64,000 bases of DNA from Clostridia bacterium (GTDB lineage Bacteria > Bacillota > Clostridia > UBA1381). The notes beneath the pieces were generated by a model. The model saw only the letters and a program-made list of their open reading frames with translations, was not told the origin of the DNA and did not search any database. Location of the stretch: assembly GCA_900751885.1 (NCBI GenBank), contig CAADTH010000050.1:185125-249124 (forward strand), written 5' to 3'. Each line of letters opens with the position of its first letter. The stretch's first letter is position 1. Made by a program: the position numbers and the translations under genes. Of this stretch, positions 23,002 through 32,377 are shown piece by piece.

Positions 23002-25079
23002 AGCAATATAAACCCCGTGATAAAATCACGCAGAAAATGAGCCGGGACGGGCTGACCGAGCAGAACCAGACAACAGGCGAAACCGAGCGTATCAGCAAAC
23101 GGGAGCAGGACGCGGACTTTCAGAAAACCCCGGAGCAGCAAGCGGCACAGGACGCGGCAAAGATCAGTCCGTTATCTTCCGGCACACCGCCGCCCCATGC
23201 GCCGGGGCTTGCCCCGAAGCCGGACACCGCCACCGCTGAACGTATCGTGGAGCATTTAGACGGGGCGCACACCCGTAAGACTTCCAAAAAGGCAGCGAGG
23301 AAAGCACAGGCAGAAGCCACCGCAAAGACAAAATCCTCACGGCTGCAATTCACCGACGAGGAACGCGCCAACCCGGAGCTTGAAACGTATGTCCAGAAAT
23401 CCGACAAAGCCGCCGACCGTCTGGACGCGGCAAAGGCGGCTATCCCCAAAAAGAAAACCCTTGCCGCAGAACGCACCTTTGACGAAGCCACAGGCAGGGG
23501 CAAGACCCGGCTTCACTTTGAGGAAAAGGAAAAGCCCATGCCCGGAAAGCCCGCCAAAAACCCGCTGTCCCGCCCCGCGCAGGAAGCGGGCATTTTCGTA
23601 CACAACAAAATCCACAGCGTCGAAAAGGATAATTCCGGCGTGGAGGGGGCGCACAAATCCGAGGAAGCCGCCGAGCGTTTAGGGAAGTACACGACCCGTA
23701 AAATCAAACAGGGCTACCGCAGCCACAAGCTGAAACCCTACCGGGCGGCGGCAAAAGCGGAAAAAGCGGCGGCAAAGGCAAACATCAATTTCCAGTACCA
23801 CAAGGCACTTGCCGACAACCCGCAGCTTGCAAGCAACCCCGTTTCCCGCCTATGGCAGAAGCAGCAAATCAAGCGGCAGTATGCAAAGGCGGCAAGGGCG
23901 GGCGGCGCAAAGGGCATACGGGGCGCAGCCGAAAACGTCCGCAGGGCGGCAAAGAAAACCGCTGAAAAGACAAGGCAGACGGCGGCGTTTGTTGCCCGCC
24001 ACCCGGCAGGGGTAATCATTGCCATTGCCGCGCTGCTTCTTTTCATCATGGTATTTGCGGGGCTGTCCTCTTGTTCCTCTATGTTTTCCGGCACGTTAAA
24101 CGGCGTGTTGGGAACGTCCTACACGTCGGAGGACAGCGACCTTATAGCCGTGGAAAACGCCTATGTTTCCAAAGAAAATGAGCTGCAAAGCCGGATAGAC
24201 AATATCGAACGCGACTATCCCGGCTACGACGAGTACCGCTATGACCTTGCGGCAATCGGGCATAACCCCCATGAATTAGCGTCCTACCTCACCGCCCTTT
24301 TACAGACCTACACCCCGGACAGCGCACAGGCAGAGCTAAACCGCGTCTTTGATAAGCAGTACACCCTTACCATAACGGAAACCGTGGAAATCCGCTACCG
24401 TACCGAAACAAGCACTGACGAGGACGGGAACACCACCACCGAGGAAGTCCCCTACGAGTATTACATTCTCAATGTGAAGCTGACCAATACGCCCATATCG
24501 TCCCTTGCGCCGGAGCTGCTTACCCCGGAACAGCTTGAAATGTTCCGTGTCTATCTGGAAACAAGCGGCAACAAGCCGCTGATATTCGGCGGCGGCTCTC
24601 CAGATGGAACCCCGTCGGAGGATTTAAGCGGCGTGGACTTTGTAAACGGCACACGCCCCGGAAATACCGCCGTTGTAGACATAGCGAAAGCGCAAGTCGG
24701 CAACGTGGGCGGCTATCCCTATTGGAGCTGGTACGGCTTTAACAGCCGCGTGGAATGGTGCGCCTGTTTCGTGTCATGGTGCTATAACCAGATGGGGAAA
24801 AGTGAACCCCGCTTTGCCGCCTGCCAGTCGCAGGGTATTCCGTGGTTCCAGTCACACGGGCAATGGGGCGACCGCAGCTATCCAGACATAGCCCCCGGCG
24901 ACGCTATCTTTTTTGACTGGGATTTAGACGGGAGCGCAGACCATGTAGGGATTGTCATAGGCACAGACGGGAGCCGTGTCTACACCGTCGAGGGCAATTC
25001 CGGCGACGCTTGCAAGGTAAAGAGCTATTCCCTTGACTATGCCTGTATCAAGGGCTACGGGCTGATGAACTGGAACTGA
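22998..25079 (+). CDS. Membrane-anchored CHAP-domain peptidoglycan hydrolase
   Basis: 693 residues from TTG behind GAAGGAGGTG, overlapping the previous gene by 4 nt. A long Lys/Ala-rich cytoplasmic region (1-330) precedes one membrane helix (HPAGVIIAIAALLLFIMVFA, about 334-353). An extracellular stem and a C-terminal CHAP domain (about 555-693) follow, with catalytic Cys in VEWCACFVSWCYN and His in DHVGIVIG. It would open the wall for the mating channel, the VirB1-like role. The charged cytoplasmic half is unusually long. Confidence 0.85.
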   Translation: MKQYKPRDKITQKMSRDGLTEQNQTTGETERISKREQDADFQKTPEQQAAQDAAKISPLSSGTPPPHAPGLAPKPDTATAERIVEHLDGAHTRKTSKKAARKAQAEATAKTKSSRLQFTDEERANPELETYVQKSDKAADRLDAAKAAIPKKKTLAAERTFDEATGRGKTRLHFEEKEKPMPGKPAKNPLSRPAQEAGIFVHNKIHSVEKDNSGVEGAHKSEEAAERLGKYTTRKIKQGYRSHKLKPYRAAAKAEKAAAKANINFQYHKALADNPQLASNPVSRLWQKQQIKRQYAKAARAGGAKGIRGAAENVRRAAKKTAEKTRQTAAFVARHPAGVIIAIAALLLFIMVFAGLSSCSSMFSGTLNGVLGTSYTSEDSDLIAVENAYVSKENELQSRIDNIERDYPGYDEYRYDLAAIGHNPHELASYLTALLQTYTPDSAQAELNRVFDKQYTLTITETVEIRYRTETSTDEDGNTTTEEVPYEYYILNVKLTNTPISSLAPELLTPEQLEMFRVYLETSGNKPLIFGGGSPDGTPSEDLSGVDFVNGTRPGNTAVVDIAKAQVGNVGGYPYWSWYGFNSRVEWCACFVSWCYNQMGKSEPRFAACQSQGIPWFQSHGQWGDRSYPDIAPGDAIFFDWDLDGSADHVGIVIGTDGSRVYTVEGNSGDACKVKSYSLDYACIKGYGLMNWN

Positions 25080-25111
25080 CAGGCATTGAAAACTGAAAGG
25101 AGTATCACAGA

Positions 25112-25369
25112 ATGGAAAACAAGAAAATTGACCGTATCGACCGGGAAATCCAAAAGACCCGCGAGAAAATCACCGAATACCAGAACAGGCTGAAAGGGCT
25201 TGAAGCGCAGAAAACCGAAGCGGAAAACCTGCAAATCGTTCAGCTTGTGCGTTCCATGCGGCTGTCCCCACAGGAGCTTACCGCTATGCTTGGGAAAGAG
25301 CCTATCCCCGGCATTGCCACCGTACCCGTCGATCACAACGGACAGGAGGACAACGAAGATGAAGAATAA
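25112..25369 (+). CDS. DUF4315-family protein
   Basis: 85 residues with SD GAAAGGAG. The helical N-terminal half (KIDRIDREIQKTREKITEYQNRLKGLE) is a probable coiled coil. SPQELTAMLGKEPIPG and an acidic tail follow. Size and position between the CHAP and DUF4366 genes match DUF4315 proteins of conjugative transposons. Role unknown. Confidence 0.75.
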   Translation: MENKKIDRIDREIQKTREKITEYQNRLKGLEAQKTEAENLQIVQLVRSMRLSPQELTAMLGKEPIPGIATVPVDHNGQEDNEDEE

Positions 25370-26072
25370 GAAGATTTTTAGAACGCTCACCGTACTTTGC
25401 GCCGCCCTTATCCTCATGGGCGGCTTTTCTATTACCGCCTACGCGCAGACCCCGGAGGAAACCCCGCCCGAAACCACCGCAGAGCCGGACACGCCGCCAC
25501 TTACCCCGGAGGGCAACGCGACCCTTGTTGACGATTACGGCGGCAACAAGCAGCTTATCACCGTCACAACCAAAAGCGGCAACTACTTTTATATCTTGGT
25601 AGACCGCGCCGCCGAGGGCGAAAACACCGTCCATTTCTTAAATCAGGTTGACGAAGCTGATTTAATGGCACTCATGGAGGACGGGGACGGCAAGACCGAA
25701 ACGCCGCCCGCTGTCTGCAACTGTACCGACAAATGCGAAACCGGGAAAGTCAACCTTTCCTGCCCTCTCTGCAAAACCGACACAAGCGGCTGCACAGGCA
25801 GGGAAGCCGCCCCCGCCGAGCCGGAGCCGGAGGAAGAACAGCCGGAAAAGAAAAGCAGCCCGGCGGGTATGCTGCTTGTGGTGCTTCTCGTTGCCGGACT
25901 TGGCGGCGGGGCGTTTTATTATTTCAAAATCCTAAAGCCGAAGCAGAGCGTCAAGGGCGGCACTGACCTTGAAGATTTCGACTTTGACGAATACGGCGAG
26001 GACGAGCAGCCGGAAGCCGACAGCGACGGAAGCCCCGGCGAACAGGAGGACGAAGCGGAGGACACCCTATGA
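25359..26072 (+). CDS. DUF4366-family secreted membrane protein
   Basis: 237 residues from the ATG at 25359 inside the end of the DUF4315 gene (SD ACAGGAGGAC). Signal peptide (1-30, ending ITAYAQ), a TPEETPPETTAEPD-rich stretch, a globular part with CNCTDKC and CPLC-type cysteines, then a membrane helix (about 168-190) and a very acidic cytoplasmic tail. This layout fits DUF4366 conjugation proteins, probably a surface-exposed component of the apparatus. A longer upstream frame is open but lacks a signal. Confidence 0.75.
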   Translation: MKNKKIFRTLTVLCAALILMGGFSITAYAQTPEETPPETTAEPDTPPLTPEGNATLVDDYGGNKQLITVTTKSGNYFYILVDRAAEGENTVHFLNQVDEADLMALMEDGDGKTETPPAVCNCTDKCETGKVNLSCPLCKTDTSGCTGREAAPAEPEPEEEQPEKKSSPAGMLLVVLLVAGLGGGAFYYFKILKPKQSVKGGTDLEDFDFDEYGEDEQPEADSDGSPGEQEDEAEDTL

Positions 26073-26257
26073 CATGGTTCACCGACAGCGTTTATGAAAA
26101 AATGATGACCCAAAGACCGAACGGGCGGCGTGACAGTGCGCCGCCCGTTCCCCATTCCCCGGCTTGCAAGGGCTGTCCCTACAAGGGGCAAGCCCCTTGT
26201 GTGGGCTACTGTATCAAACAGCTAAAGGAAACGAAACACACCGAGCCGGAACGATAA
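26069..26257 (+). CDS. 62-residue four-cysteine protein
   Basis: It starts in an ATGA overlap with the previous gene and ends 15 nt before topB. Four cysteines (CKGCPY and CVGYC spacing) may bind zinc or iron. The N-terminus MTWFTDSVYEKMMTQRP recurs in such elements, as far as I recall. Function unknown. Confidence 0.6.
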   Translation: MTWFTDSVYEKMMTQRPNGRRDSAPPVPHSPACKGCPYKGQAPCVGYCIKQLKETKHTEPER

Positions 26258-26272
26258 AAGGAGGACAATTCT

Positions 26273-28357
26273 ATGCAGTTAGTAATCGCAGAAAAACCGA
26301 GCGTCGCCCAGAGTATCGCCGCCGTGTTGGGCGCAAAGGAAAAGAAAGACGGCTTTATCGAGGGCGGCGGCTACCTTGTGTCATGGTGTGTCGGGCATTT
26401 GATAGGGCTTGCACAGGCTGACGCTTACGGGGAACAGTACAAGAAGTGGAGCTATGAAGCCTTACCTATCCTGCCCCATGACTGGCAGTACACCGTTGCC
26501 GCCGACAAGGGCAAGCAATTCAAAATCCTAAAAGACCTCATGCACCGGGGCGACGTTTCCGAAGTTGTCAACGCTTGCGACGCGGGGCGCGAGGGAGAAC
26601 TGATTTTCCGCTTTGTCTATGAAGTGGCGAAGTGCGAAAAGCCCATGCGCCGCCTTTGGATTTCCTCAATGGAGGACGACGCGATAAGACAGGGCTTTGC
26701 TTCCCTCAAAGACGGGAACGAATATGACGCGCTCTTTGCGTCCGCGCTATGCAGGGCAAAGGCTGACTGGATAATTGGTATCAATGCGACCCGGCTTTTC
26801 TCTGTACTTTACAACCACACCCTGAACGTGGGGCGGGTACAGACCCCCACCTTGAAAATGCTGACCGACCGGGACGCGGCAATCACTTCATTCCAGAAAG
26901 AAAAATACTACCATGTGCGCCTTGCCCTTGACGGCGCGGAAGCGGCAAGCGGGAAGCTGACCGCCGCCGGGGAAGCGGAAACACTCAAAGCGGCTTGTGA
27001 AACCTCACAGGCGGTATGCGTTTCCGTCGCCAGAGTGAAAAAGACCGTTGCCACGCCGAAGCTCTTTGACTTAACGAGCTTGCAACGGGAAGCCAACAAA
27101 ATCTACGGCTACACCGCGAAGCAGACCCTTGACCTTGCACAATCCCTTTATGAAAAACGGCTGCTGACTTATCCCCGGACAGACAGCCAATTCCTCACCG
27201 ACGACATGGGCGACACGGCGACGAATACCGCCGCCCTGCTTTGCGGCAAGCTGCCGTTCATGGCGGGCGCGGACTTTACCCCGGAGATCGACCGCACCCT
27301 TGACAGCAAAAAGGTATCAGACCACCACGCCATTATCCCCACCGCCGAGCTTGCAAAGACCAACCTTTCCGCGCTGCCGGAAAGTGAAAGAAATATCCTC
27401 ACCCTTGCAGGGGCGCGTCTGCTCTTTGCCGCCGCAGAGCCGCACACCTTTGAAGCGGTCACGGCGGTTTTCTCTTGCGCCGATACCGAGTTTACCGCAA
27501 GGGGAAAGACGGTACTATGCGCCGGGTGGAAAGACCTTGAACAACGCTACCGGGCAACGCTGAAAGCAAAGCCAGACCCGGAGGACGGGGACGGAGAAAA
27601 CACCCTACCGCCCTTTACGGAGGGGCAGACCTTTGAACGACCCGCCGCAAGGGTGACGGAGCATGACACCACCCCGCCAAAGCCCCACACGGAAGCAAGT
27701 CTTTTATCTGCTATGGAACGCGCCGGGAACGCGGAAACCGACCCGGACGCGGAACGCCGGGGGCTTGGCACTCCCGCCACCCGCGCCGCCGTCATTGAAA
27801 AGTTAGTGTCTGCCGGATTTGCCGAGCGCAAGGGAAAGCAGCTACTTCCCACCAAAGACGGGAACAACCTTGTCGCCGTCCTGCCGGAAACGCTCACTTC
27901 CCCGCAGCTCACCGCCGAATGGGAAAATGCCCTGACGCAGATAGCAAAGGGAGCCGCCGACCCGGAGGGCTTCATGCAGGGGATTGAAGAAATGGCGCGG
28001 GTGCTTGTGGAAAGCTATGCTTCCGTTGGGGACAGCAAAAAGGATTTATTCAAAACAGAAAAGCCCGTACTTGGCAAGTGTCCCCGTTGCGGCGGCGACG
28101 TGTACGAGGGCAAGAAAAACTACTATTGCGGGAACCGGGATTGCGCCTTTGTCATGTGGAAGAACGACCGATTTTTCGAGGAACGCAAAACCGCCTTTAC
28201 CCCGAAGATTGCCGCCGCCCTGCTCAAAAGCGGCAAGGCTAATGTGAAGAAGCTCTATTCCCCGAAAACGGGCAAAACCTACGACGGGACAGTGCTTTTA
28301 GCCGACACAGGCGGGAAGTACGTCAATTACCGCATTGAGATACCGAAGAAAAAATAA
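26273..28357 (+). CDS. topB: DNA topoisomerase III of the conjugative element
   Basis: 694 residues. TOPRIM elements include LVIAEKPSVAQSIA (start) and NACDAGREGELIFR (near 99-112). The active-site Tyr lies in LLTYPRTDSQFL (about 299). A C-terminal zinc ribbon has CPRCGG and YYCGNRDC (about 602-625). Type IA topoisomerases in these elements resolve DNA intermediates of transfer. SD AAAGGAGGA lies 7-8 nt upstream. Confidence 0.94.
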   Translation: MQLVIAEKPSVAQSIAAVLGAKEKKDGFIEGGGYLVSWCVGHLIGLAQADAYGEQYKKWSYEALPILPHDWQYTVAADKGKQFKILKDLMHRGDVSEVVNACDAGREGELIFRFVYEVAKCEKPMRRLWISSMEDDAIRQGFASLKDGNEYDALFASALCRAKADWIIGINATRLFSVLYNHTLNVGRVQTPTLKMLTDRDAAITSFQKEKYYHVRLALDGAEAASGKLTAAGEAETLKAACETSQAVCVSVARVKKTVATPKLFDLTSLQREANKIYGYTAKQTLDLAQSLYEKRLLTYPRTDSQFLTDDMGDTATNTAALLCGKLPFMAGADFTPEIDRTLDSKKVSDHHAIIPTAELAKTNLSALPESERNILTLAGARLLFAAAEPHTFEAVTAVFSCADTEFTARGKTVLCAGWKDLEQRYRATLKAKPDPEDGDGENTLPPFTEGQTFERPAARVTEHDTTPPKPHTEASLLSAMERAGNAETDPDAERRGLGTPATRAAVIEKLVSAGFAERKGKQLLPTKDGNNLVAVLPETLTSPQLTAEWENALTQIAKGAADPEGFMQGIEEMARVLVESYASVGDSKKDLFKTEKPVLGKCPRCGGDVYEGKKNYYCGNRDCAFVMWKNDRFFEERKTAFTPKIAAALLKSGKANVKKLYSPKTGKTYDGTVLLADTGGKYVNYRIEIPKKK

Positions 28358-28364
28358 GTTACGC

Positions 28365-28464
28365 AGCAAGCATAGGAAGTGTAGCCACACTTCCGTAAAA
28401 CCCCCGTTCTGCCGCTACGCGCCGGACGGGGATTTTGCTTGTTGGGAAGTTTCCCAAACCCTCT
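28365..28464 (+). other. oriT-like sequence, copy A
   Basis: Two blocks match the region beside mobC (36208-36305) in inverted orientation. 28365-28397 is a 33-bp identity containing the palindrome GGAAGTGTAGCCACACTTCC; 28436-28464 matches with one mismatch over 29 bp around TTGGGAAGTTTCCCAA. The copy beside the relaxase genes is the likely oriT; this one lies between topB and the antirestriction polyprotein gene. Confidence 0.6.
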
Positions 28465-28500
28465 ATGAAACCGAACCAAAACGATTGAAGAAAGGACGTG

Positions 28501-31500
28501 ATGAAACCTATGTCATATTCCAGATACGACCGCGACAAACTGGAAGCCGCCGACACCATGAGGATAGAACGCACGATATACTTTGAAGCCAAAAAAACGG
28601 ATATTTCCACCTTGACCGCCTTGACCGTGGAACAGTTACAGGCAATGCGCGAGGAAAGCGTGGCGGCTGAACAGTCAATTTTTGAAAACCTGCAAGCGCA
28701 AGCCGCCGCATGGGAGAAACAGGCGGGAAAGACCCTGTTTCTTGACAAGGCGATTGAATACGCGAGGACACCCGCTGCCGCGCATACGGCGAACCAGTGG
28801 GAGCAGCCGGACGAATACCGCCATGTACGGAGCAACATGGTTTACAAAATGGATTACCGTATATCCGAAAATACCCGGTACGACAAAGCGTCGGGGCAAT
28901 CCATTCCCTACTCTTACACCCTGTCTTGGAGCGTCCACACCAACAGCCCGGACGGATATAATCAGGCGAAAATCGCGGGACAGGATAGGAAAGTCTTTGC
29001 GGACAAGGCAGCTATGGAAAAGTATCTGAACGGGCGCATTAAGGCGTACAGCCATTTGTTTACGGAGCTGTCCCCGCCTATCCCGCCGGAGTACGCGCAG
29101 CATTTCCGGGTGAACGGGGTACTTCTTCCCGGCTACACCGTGGAGGGCGAGGAACCAGAACAGCCCGGACAGGACACCAGACAGGCAGAAACAGCCCCGG
29201 CAGAACAGGCAGCGGAGCCGGACAATCAGCAGCAGCCGGACACCGGGCAGAGAAAGGAGCATGAGGAAATGAACAAGCCCTTTGAAATACTGATTGACAG
29301 CCGTACCCGCTTTGAAACAGGCGAACCGGGCGGCGTGTGGCTTCCCCTGCCCGCCACAGCGGAGCAGCTTCACGACGCTATGAAAAGCGTCGGCGTTACC
29401 GCAGACAACCCGCAGGATTTTTTCATACACGGCTTTTCCTGCCCGGAGGACAGACACCTTGCTTTGCCCTATGACATGGTATGCAGCGCGGGCATTGACG
29501 AGCTGAACTTCCTTGCGGCGCGTATCGGGGAGCTTGACCCCGCCGAGCTGACGAAGCTCAACGCTCTGGCACAAGCCCCGCATGGCTTGGAAACTATCGG
29601 GCAGATGATTGACTTCACCTATAACGTGGATTTCTATGTGCATATCGAAGCCCGCACATTCAGCGAATTAGGGGACTACTACCTGAACAAGTCGGGCATG
29701 GTGCAAATGCCGGAGGAATGGAAAGCGGGGATTGACCCCGCCGCATTTGGGAAGAACGCCGCCCAAAAGGAACAGGGCGAGTTTACCGAGTATGGTTATG
29801 TTGTGGCAAGCGGCGACCAGTGGGAACCCCACTTTGAGGGGCGGGACGTGCCGGAGGAATACCGCATTATGAGCTACCCGCAGCCCCCACAGCGACCCGA
29901 CCCGGAAAAGACAGACCGGGAAGCCGCCCCCACAGAACAGACCGCGGCACAGACCGCAGAGCCGCCGGAGCCGAAGCCTGTCACCCCGATTATGCTGAAC
30001 GCGGAGAAGCCCGCCGAAAAGCTCAAAGAGATTACCGACCGCTTGGAGCAGGGTATTTCAGAACTCTTTGAAAGCGACCGCTACAAAGAGTATCTAAGCG
30101 TCATGTCGAAGTTTCATAATTACAGCTTCAACAACACCGTTCTGATCGCCATGCAGAAGCCGGACGCTTCCCTTATCGCGGGCTTTAACGCTTGGAAAAA
30201 TGAGTTTGGGCGCAACGTCAAAAGGGGCGAAAAGGGTATCCGTATCATTGCCCCGTCGCCGTTCAAGGTAAAGAAGCAAATGGAGAAAATCGACCCCAAA
30301 ACACAACGTCCCGTTATCGGCAGAGACGGGAAGCCCGTCACCGAGGAAAGAGAAGTCACAATCCCCGCCTTTAAGGTGGTATCTGTCTTTGACGTGTCGC
30401 AGACCGAGGGCAGGGAGCTTCCCAACCTTGCCGTGGACGCGCTGACGGGCGACGTGGATAAATACAAGGACTTTTTCGCCGCCCTTGAAAAGACTTCCCC
30501 CGTTCCCGTTGGCTTTGAGAAAATCGAGGGCGGCGCACATGGATATTATCATTTGGAGGAAGAACGCATTGCGCTGAACGAGGGCGAAAGCCAGTTGCAG
30601 AGCCTTAAAACCTTGATACATGAAATCGCCCATGCGAAGCTGCACAGCATTGACTTGAATATCCCTCTTGACGAGCAGCCGAACCGCCCCGACCGCCGCA
30701 CCCGCGAAGTCGAAGCGGAAAGTATCGCCTACACCGTCTGCCAGCACTACGGGCTTGACACGTCGGACTATTCCTTTGGGTACGTCGCCGGGTGGAGCAG
30801 CGGCAAGGAGCTTACGGAACTGAAAAATTCCCTTGAAACAATCCGCCGCACCGCCGCCGAGATTATAGGCAGCGTGGACGGGCATTTAGCCGAGCTTCAA
30901 AAGACACAGGACAGGGAGCAGACCGCCGGACAGGAAGCACCCGCGCCGGAGAACGCCCCGGAGCAGAAAACGCCCATACGGGAAACCGCCGCCGCGTCGG
31001 AGAAACCCGCCTTTTCCCCCGAAACCATTTACCGGGTACGGAAAGACCCGTACAGCGACCGCCGGGAAAACAGTTATCTCCTGCAAGCCTATGTGACGCA
31101 GGAAAACGGCAGGGCAAAAATAGGCGACGTGCTGTTTACGGGTACGCCGGAGAAATGCCGTGAGCTAATGGGGAAACTGGAAACCGGAGAGCTGACACAG
31201 GGGCAAATCAAGGAACTGTATGCAAAAGCACAGGAGCCGGAGCAGACCGCCCACGCTTTTGATATGCCAGACCCGACTATCAGCATAGAAGAAATGCAGG
31301 AATACGGTTATTCCTTTAACGGTATGCTGCCCTTACGGGAAGCTGCCGCATGGGAGCTTTTTGAAAAAGAGGATATGCAGATTTATTGTCTGTATGAGGA
31401 CGGAAGCGAAGCAGCCGTTGAAAGTGCCGTGGAGCTTCACAGCCATGCGGAAAAAAACGGCATTTTTGGCGTTGAGAAAGACGACTGGAACGCCCTTTCG

Positions 31501-32373
31501 GAATACAGGGCAATGCGGCAGGGACTAAACGAAAGCGAAGCGGCAAAAGAAGCCCTGCTGTTCTACGGTAAAAATGACACCTACGGCATTTATCAACTAA
31601 CGGGCGGCGACAAAACGCGGGACTTCCGCTTTGAGCCTTATGACCGCTTACAGGCGGCGGGGCTTGCCGTGGACAAGGGAAATTATCAGCTTGTCTATAC
31701 CGCACCCCTTACGCCGGACATGAACTTAGAGGGCATATTTGAAAAATTCAATCTCGACCACCCGAAAGACTTTAAGGGACACAGCCTTTCCATTTCCGAC
31801 GTGATAGTGCTTCATCAGAACGGGCAGGACACAGCCCACTATGTAGACAGTGGGGCGGGCTTCCGTCAAGTGCCGGAGTTTTTGCGGGAACCGCAGAAAG
31901 AACTTGTCCCCGACAATTATCTGACCGGGGAGAAAGTCACAACGCCGAGGGGCAGCTTCCGCTTAACTTCCATGAGCCGCGAGCAAATGGAAGCCGCCGG
32001 ATATGGCTTTCATCACCAGTCGGAGGACGGAAAACACCTGATTATGGGGAACGGCACACAGGCGTTTGCAGTCGCCGCAGAACAGCCGGAAAATTACTTA
32101 AAAACCGCCGAGCAGACCACCGAACAAAGTTATGACATGATTGACGGGCAGATAAACAACAAGTCTACCGTGGACGAACTGGAAGCAAAGGTAAAAGCCG
32201 GGGAGCAGATTTCCTTAACCGACCTTGCCGCCGCTATCAAGACAGACCGGGAGAAAGGAAAGGAAGCGGAGCCGGGAAAGAAGCCCTCTATCCGGGCGCA
32301 GCTTAAAGCCGATAAGGAACGGGCAAAGAAGAAACCCACAAAGAGCAAGTCACAGGATTTAGAAAGGAGCTGA
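28501..32373 (+). CDS. ArdA-ArdC-type antirestriction polyprotein
   Basis: 1290 residues. Approximate domains: an N-terminal domain (1-215) of unknown type; a linker rich in Gln/Glu/Pro; an ArdA-like part (258-425, GGVWLPLPATAEQLHDAM, then LNFLAARIGEL); an ArdC-type ssDNA-binding domain (505-640, FHNYSFNNTVLIAMQKPDA); a zinc peptidase with HEIAH (706-710); YodL-like segments (930-1180); and a DUF4316-like end (from about 1195). At residue 257 an in-frame ATG (29269) has its own SD AAAGGAG, suggesting a fusion of two genes or internal initiation. Start may be GTG 28498, ATG 28501 or ATG 28510. Blocking restriction in the recipient is the inferred role. Confidence 0.75.
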   Translation: MKPMSYSRYDRDKLEAADTMRIERTIYFEAKKTDISTLTALTVEQLQAMREESVAAEQSIFENLQAQAAAWEKQAGKTLFLDKAIEYARTPAAAHTANQWEQPDEYRHVRSNMVYKMDYRISENTRYDKASGQSIPYSYTLSWSVHTNSPDGYNQAKIAGQDRKVFADKAAMEKYLNGRIKAYSHLFTELSPPIPPEYAQHFRVNGVLLPGYTVEGEEPEQPGQDTRQAETAPAEQAAEPDNQQQPDTGQRKEHEEMNKPFEILIDSRTRFETGEPGGVWLPLPATAEQLHDAMKSVGVTADNPQDFFIHGFSCPEDRHLALPYDMVCSAGIDELNFLAARIGELDPAELTKLNALAQAPHGLETIGQMIDFTYNVDFYVHIEARTFSELGDYYLNKSGMVQMPEEWKAGIDPAAFGKNAAQKEQGEFTEYGYVVASGDQWEPHFEGRDVPEEYRIMSYPQPPQRPDPEKTDREAAPTEQTAAQTAEPPEPKPVTPIMLNAEKPAEKLKEITDRLEQGISELFESDRYKEYLSVMSKFHNYSFNNTVLIAMQKPDASLIAGFNAWKNEFGRNVKRGEKGIRIIAPSPFKVKKQMEKIDPKTQRPVIGRDGKPVTEEREVTIPAFKVVSVFDVSQTEGRELPNLAVDALTGDVDKYKDFFAALEKTSPVPVGFEKIEGGAHGYYHLEEERIALNEGESQLQSLKTLIHEIAHAKLHSIDLNIPLDEQPNRPDRRTREVEAESIAYTVCQHYGLDTSDYSFGYVAGWSSGKELTELKNSLETIRRTAAEIIGSVDGHLAELQKTQDREQTAGQEAPAPENAPEQKTPIRETAAASEKPAFSPETIYRVRKDPYSDRRENSYLLQAYVTQENGRAKIGDVLFTGTPEKCRELMGKLETGELTQGQIKELYAKAQEPEQTAHAFDMPDPTISIEEMQEYGYSFNGMLPLREAAAWELFEKEDMQIYCLYEDGSEAAVESAVELHSHAEKNGIFGVEKDDWNALSEYRAMRQGLNESEAAKEALLFYGKNDTYGIYQLTGGDKTRDFRFEPYDRLQAAGLAVDKGNYQLVYTAPLTPDMNLEGIFEKFNLDHPKDFKGHSLSISDVIVLHQNGQDTAHYVDSGAGFRQVPEFLREPQKELVPDNYLTGEKVTTPRGSFRLTSMSREQMEAAGYGFHHQSEDGKHLIMGNGTQAFAVAAEQPENYLKTAEQTTEQSYDMIDGQINNKSTVDELEAKVKAGEQISLTDLAAAIKTDREKGKEAEPGKKPSIRAQLKADKERAKKKPTKSKSQDLERS

Positions 32374-32377
32374 CCGC

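Noticed and set aside
28675..29643. 322-codon minus-strand frame inside the polyprotein gene
   Set aside because: High GC content keeps antisense frames open here; the plus-strand frame has clear domains and a proper operon position.
30094..30885. 263-codon minus-strand frame opposite the ArdC-type domain
   Set aside because: Antisense to the HEIAH peptidase region; composition is that of a shadow frame.
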